Source: Muribaculaceae bacterium
Lineage (GTDB): Bacteria; Bacteroidota; Bacteroidia; Bacteroidales; Muribaculaceae
Length of the DNA stretch: 8,495 nt
Assembly (NCBI GenBank): GCA_029060585.1
Contig: JAIDTS010000112.1
Coordinates: forward strand, 1 to 8,495
Direction: 5' to 3'
The notes under the pieces: generated by a model
Told to the model about the DNA's origin: nothing
The model's input: only the letters and a program-made list of their open reading frames with translations
The model's database searches: none
Shown: piece by piece, positions 7,513 through 8,495 of the stretch
Layout: the number at the start of each line of letters is the position of its first letter
Position numbering within the stretch: the stretch's first letter is position 1
Program-made: the position numbers and the translations under genes

Positions 7513-7543
7513 TAGAATTGAGCTATACTATTACTTTTTCTTT
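7511..7543 (+). terminator. Weak possible terminator after umuC
   Basis: AATAG (7511-7515) pairs with CTATT (7528-7532), and ACTTTTTCTTT follows (7533-7543). The stem is only five A/T-rich pairs with a 12-base loop, so it would be weak. The T-rich tail and the position directly at the umuC stop are what support it. It also lies at the end of the convergent minus-strand micro-ORF. Confidence 0.3.
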
Positions 7544-7643
7544 ATGGTTTCAACTGAATTACTGCTATGGCGACCTGTAAGGCTAAGCCAACGGCCAATC
7601 CTGCGACATATTTCGCCATCAGCAAGCATATAAACATTATCAT
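7542..7643 (-). CDS. Small hydrophobic peptide, single predicted membrane helix (unknown function)
   Basis: Reading the minus strand, ATG at 7643 opens a 33-codon frame ending in TAA at 7544-7542. In-frame ATGs at 7637 and 7619 give 31- and 25-residue versions. The shortest form begins MAKYVAGLAVGLALQVAIAV and continues IQLKP: one uninterrupted hydrophobic segment of about 17-19 residues flanked by Lys3 and a C-terminal Lys-Pro. That is the layout of a single-pass small membrane protein. It belongs to no family I recognise. A consensus -7 box (7680-7673) lies about 30 bases upstream, which argues for real transcription. A competing frame (38 codons, 7647-7531) shares the same leader and has no such character. 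It is convergent with umuC. Type I toxin-like peptides, membrane-complex modulators and chance are all possible. Confidence 0.4.
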   Translation of the reverse strand: MIMFICLLMAKYVAGLAVGLALQVAIAVIQLKP

Positions 7644-7672
7644 TCATAGCCTAAGTTTGAACTATTCGACCG

Positions 7673-7707
7673 CAAATATAGCAATAATAGTTAAGTAGCT
7701 GTTCAAA
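7673..7707 (-). promoter_or_regulatory. Possible minus-strand Bacteroidota promoter for the micro-ORF
   Basis: On the minus strand, TATATTTG (7680-7673) matches the -7 consensus TAnnTTTG exactly. A TTTG that could be the -33 box lies at 7707-7704, but the gap is 23 bases, longer than the usual 19-21. Transcription would begin near 7666, some 20 bases before the first ATG of the hydrophobic micro-ORF. The -33 candidate lies inside the left arm of the inverted-repeat element. Confidence 0.45.
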
Positions 7708-7888
7708 TTAAAACGATACAATAATAACCCATGAAAGTAGATGATCTCGTATATTCTCCACTTGCCGATTCCGGCCGCTTCGGCTTTGTCGCTCGGTCAC
7801 GATGCCCGCATCGCACCCTCCCTCCGCAGCCAAATCGCCTCGGAATCGCCGGCGCGGATAATATACGTTTAATTTGACCAGCTACTTA
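7692..7888. mobile_element. MITE-like element with 23/24-bp terminal inverted repeats
   Basis: The left end (7692-7715) begins TAAGTAGCTGTTCAAATTAA. The right end (7888-7866), read on the minus strand, begins TAAGTAGCTGGTCAAATTAA. Over the full arms there is one substitution and one missing A. The arms enclose about 150 bp that is GC-rich in its centre, unlike the AT-rich arms and flanks. Inside lies a second inverted repeat, CGATTCCG (7766-7773) with CGGAATCG (7841-7848), and small hairpins GCCG-CTT-CGGC (7774-7784) and GATG-CCCG-CATC (7801-7812). TA dinucleotides at both outer ends (7692-7693, 7887-7888) could be a TA target duplication, as for IS630/Tc1-type elements, but TA is self-complementary and may simply belong to the repeat. 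There is no transposase. It ends 8 bp from the stop of the next gene. A structured RNA or a large terminator-like hairpin is the alternative. Confidence 0.6.
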
Positions 7889-7895
7889 TGAAAAT

Positions 7896-8411
7896 CTATT
7901 TTAGTATATAACCCTCTTCAATCAGATGTTTTATTGTAGCCGAGATATATACTTTTTGTGGAATTGAATCTATCTTTACAGATACGAAATTTTTTCTAAT
8001 CCATTGATAAAAAGAGTTTAGCCATGCTAAAAATTCTTCATCTTTATAAATAACAATGTTATTCTCCAAATATCTGGTGACCCCCGATAAATTCCCACCG
8101 ATTATTTCCTTTTCTGTTTCGCTAATATAACACCGATCAAAAGTTATAACTTCACTAATCATTACATTCGGAGTGAATATCATTTTATTTTCTATTGAAG
8201 ACTCTATCTCCTCAATAATTATATTGCTTTCACTCTTATACAAAAAGACTCTATTCCAATCTTGTATGTCGTGCTGATATATTTTGATAGGTCTAAGTTC
8301 GAATCCATTTAGAGGCATAGCCGATACCAAAATTTTCTTCTCTTCAAAGTATTTATTTAGCTCATAGTAGTCATCTTTAGCACAATAGAGCTGTATTTGC
8401 CTTGTATTCAT
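7896..8411 (-). CDS. Hypothetical protein, AT-rich orphan gene
   Basis: This 171-residue protein starts at ATG 8411-8409 and stops at TAG 7898-7896. An in-frame stop lies a few codons upstream of the ATG, which fixes the start. It has no signal peptide and no membrane segment, and it looks like a soluble alpha/beta protein. The N-terminus reads TRQIQLYCAKDDYYELNKYF, a strand followed by an acidic helix. Near the C-terminus, EEFLAWLNSFYQWIRKNF (125-142) is an amphipathic Trp/Tyr-rich helix, then a strand (KVYISATIK, 153-161) and EEGYIL. The overall plan recalls short orphan proteins that often occur beside polymorphic toxins as candidate immunity proteins, but this is an impression, not a family match. 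By eye its G+C is roughly a third, far below the repair genes, which suggests recent acquisition. The frame looks intact over its full length. Confidence 0.75.
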   Translation of the reverse strand: MNTRQIQLYCAKDDYYELNKYFEEKKILVSAMPLNGFELRPIKIYQHDIQDWNRVFLYKSESNIIIEEIESSIENKMIFTPNVMISEVITFDRCYISETEKEIIGGNLSGVTRYLENNIVIYKDEEFLAWLNSFYQWIRKNFVSVKIDSIPQKVYISATIKHLIEEGYILK

Positions 8412-8447
8412 TTTAACTAATGGTTATAAGAACATAGGATGCAAGAA

Positions 8448-8495
8448 TTAAAAAATATGATTTTGGGCATTTTCTCGTGTCTGATACAATTCACA
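8448..8495 (-). CDS. Possible C-terminal end of another minus-strand gene (truncated by window)
   Basis: From the right edge a minus-strand frame is open for 15 codons, reads CELYQTRENAQNHIF and stops at TAA 8450-8448, 36 bp upstream of the orphan gene's ATG. A second minus frame is also open across this stretch, and a plus-strand frame from ATG 8439 runs off the edge. In AT-rich DNA of this length none of the three can be favoured with confidence. Confidence 0.18.
   Translation of the reverse strand, partial: CELYQTRENAQNHIF

Larger units (their letters stand above)
7513..7895. other. Intergenic region between umuC and the AT-rich gene
   Basis: This 383-bp stretch has no large gene. It contains the weak hairpin after umuC, the minus-strand hydrophobic micro-ORF and its promoter, and the inverted-repeat element. 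A 48-codon plus-strand frame inside the element (ATG 7731, TGA 7875-7877) ends within the right repeat arm and resembles nothing, so it is probably chance. No tRNA or CRISPR-type repeat is visible. Confidence 0.7.

Noticed and set aside
7531..7647. 38-codon minus-strand frame beginning MNDNVYMLADGE
   Set aside because: It overlaps the hydrophobic micro-ORF in another frame and shares its leader, but its translation has no hydrophobic segment or recognisable pattern. I favoured the membrane-helix frame, though this one cannot be excluded.
7731..7877. 48-codon plus-strand frame inside the inverted-repeat element
   Set aside because: It terminates in the repeat arm and spans the palindromes, and its Arg/Pro-rich composition looks like translated non-coding GC-rich DNA.
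8439..8495. Plus-strand frame from ATG 8439 running off the right edge
   Set aside because: Only 19 codons are visible, it competes with open minus-strand frames over the same bases, and no promoter or ribosome site supports it.
8412..8495. Promoter for the AT-rich orphan gene
   Set aside because: The minus strand has TATGTTCT and TAATTCTTG, but neither fits TAnnTTTG with a properly spaced -33 box, so no call was made.

Overview
The window looks like a chromosomal segment of a Bacteroidales bacterium, possibly of the Muribaculaceae type. Start codons lack Shine-Dalgarno sites. Two candidate promoters carry the Bacteroidota -7 box TAnnTTTG. The protein families (COG4152-type ABC exporter, RecJ followed by a long RecQ, UmuC) fit that phylum. 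The family-level placement is inference.

Layout. Positions 1-323 hold the 3' end of a gene that is probably dnaG (primase). Next comes a two-gene ABC-2 exporter: an ATPase at 403-1392 and a permease at 1392-2309 that overlap by one base. A strong hairpin terminator closes it at 2342-2384. A consensus promoter at 2433-2464 then starts a DNA-repair operon on the same strand: recJ (2517-4256), recQ (4324-6240) and a umuC-like Y-family polymerase (6265-7512). The two spacers in this operon are made largely of short direct repeats. RecQ can unwind and RecJ can resect single strands at stalled or broken forks, and the UmuC-like enzyme could copy past lesions, so the three form a plausible fork-repair set. 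No umuD is present in the window.

From 7513 the character changes. The non-coding stretch of about 380 bp to the next gene holds, in order: a weak hairpin after umuC; an untracked hydrophobic micro-ORF on the minus strand (25-33 residues) with its own -7 box; and a 197-bp element bounded by 23/24-bp near-perfect inverted repeats (7692-7888). That element looks like a MITE or a similar non-autonomous mobile element, and it marks a sharp composition boundary. To its right lies a very AT-rich minus-strand gene of unknown function (7896-8411), which looks like accessory DNA. The last 84 bp are AT-rich and may hold the tail of another minus-strand gene.

Most worth a second look are the inverted-repeat element, the small membrane-peptide ORF beside it, and the AT-rich orphan gene. 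Nothing in the window can be shown to be a wholly new system from sequence alone.
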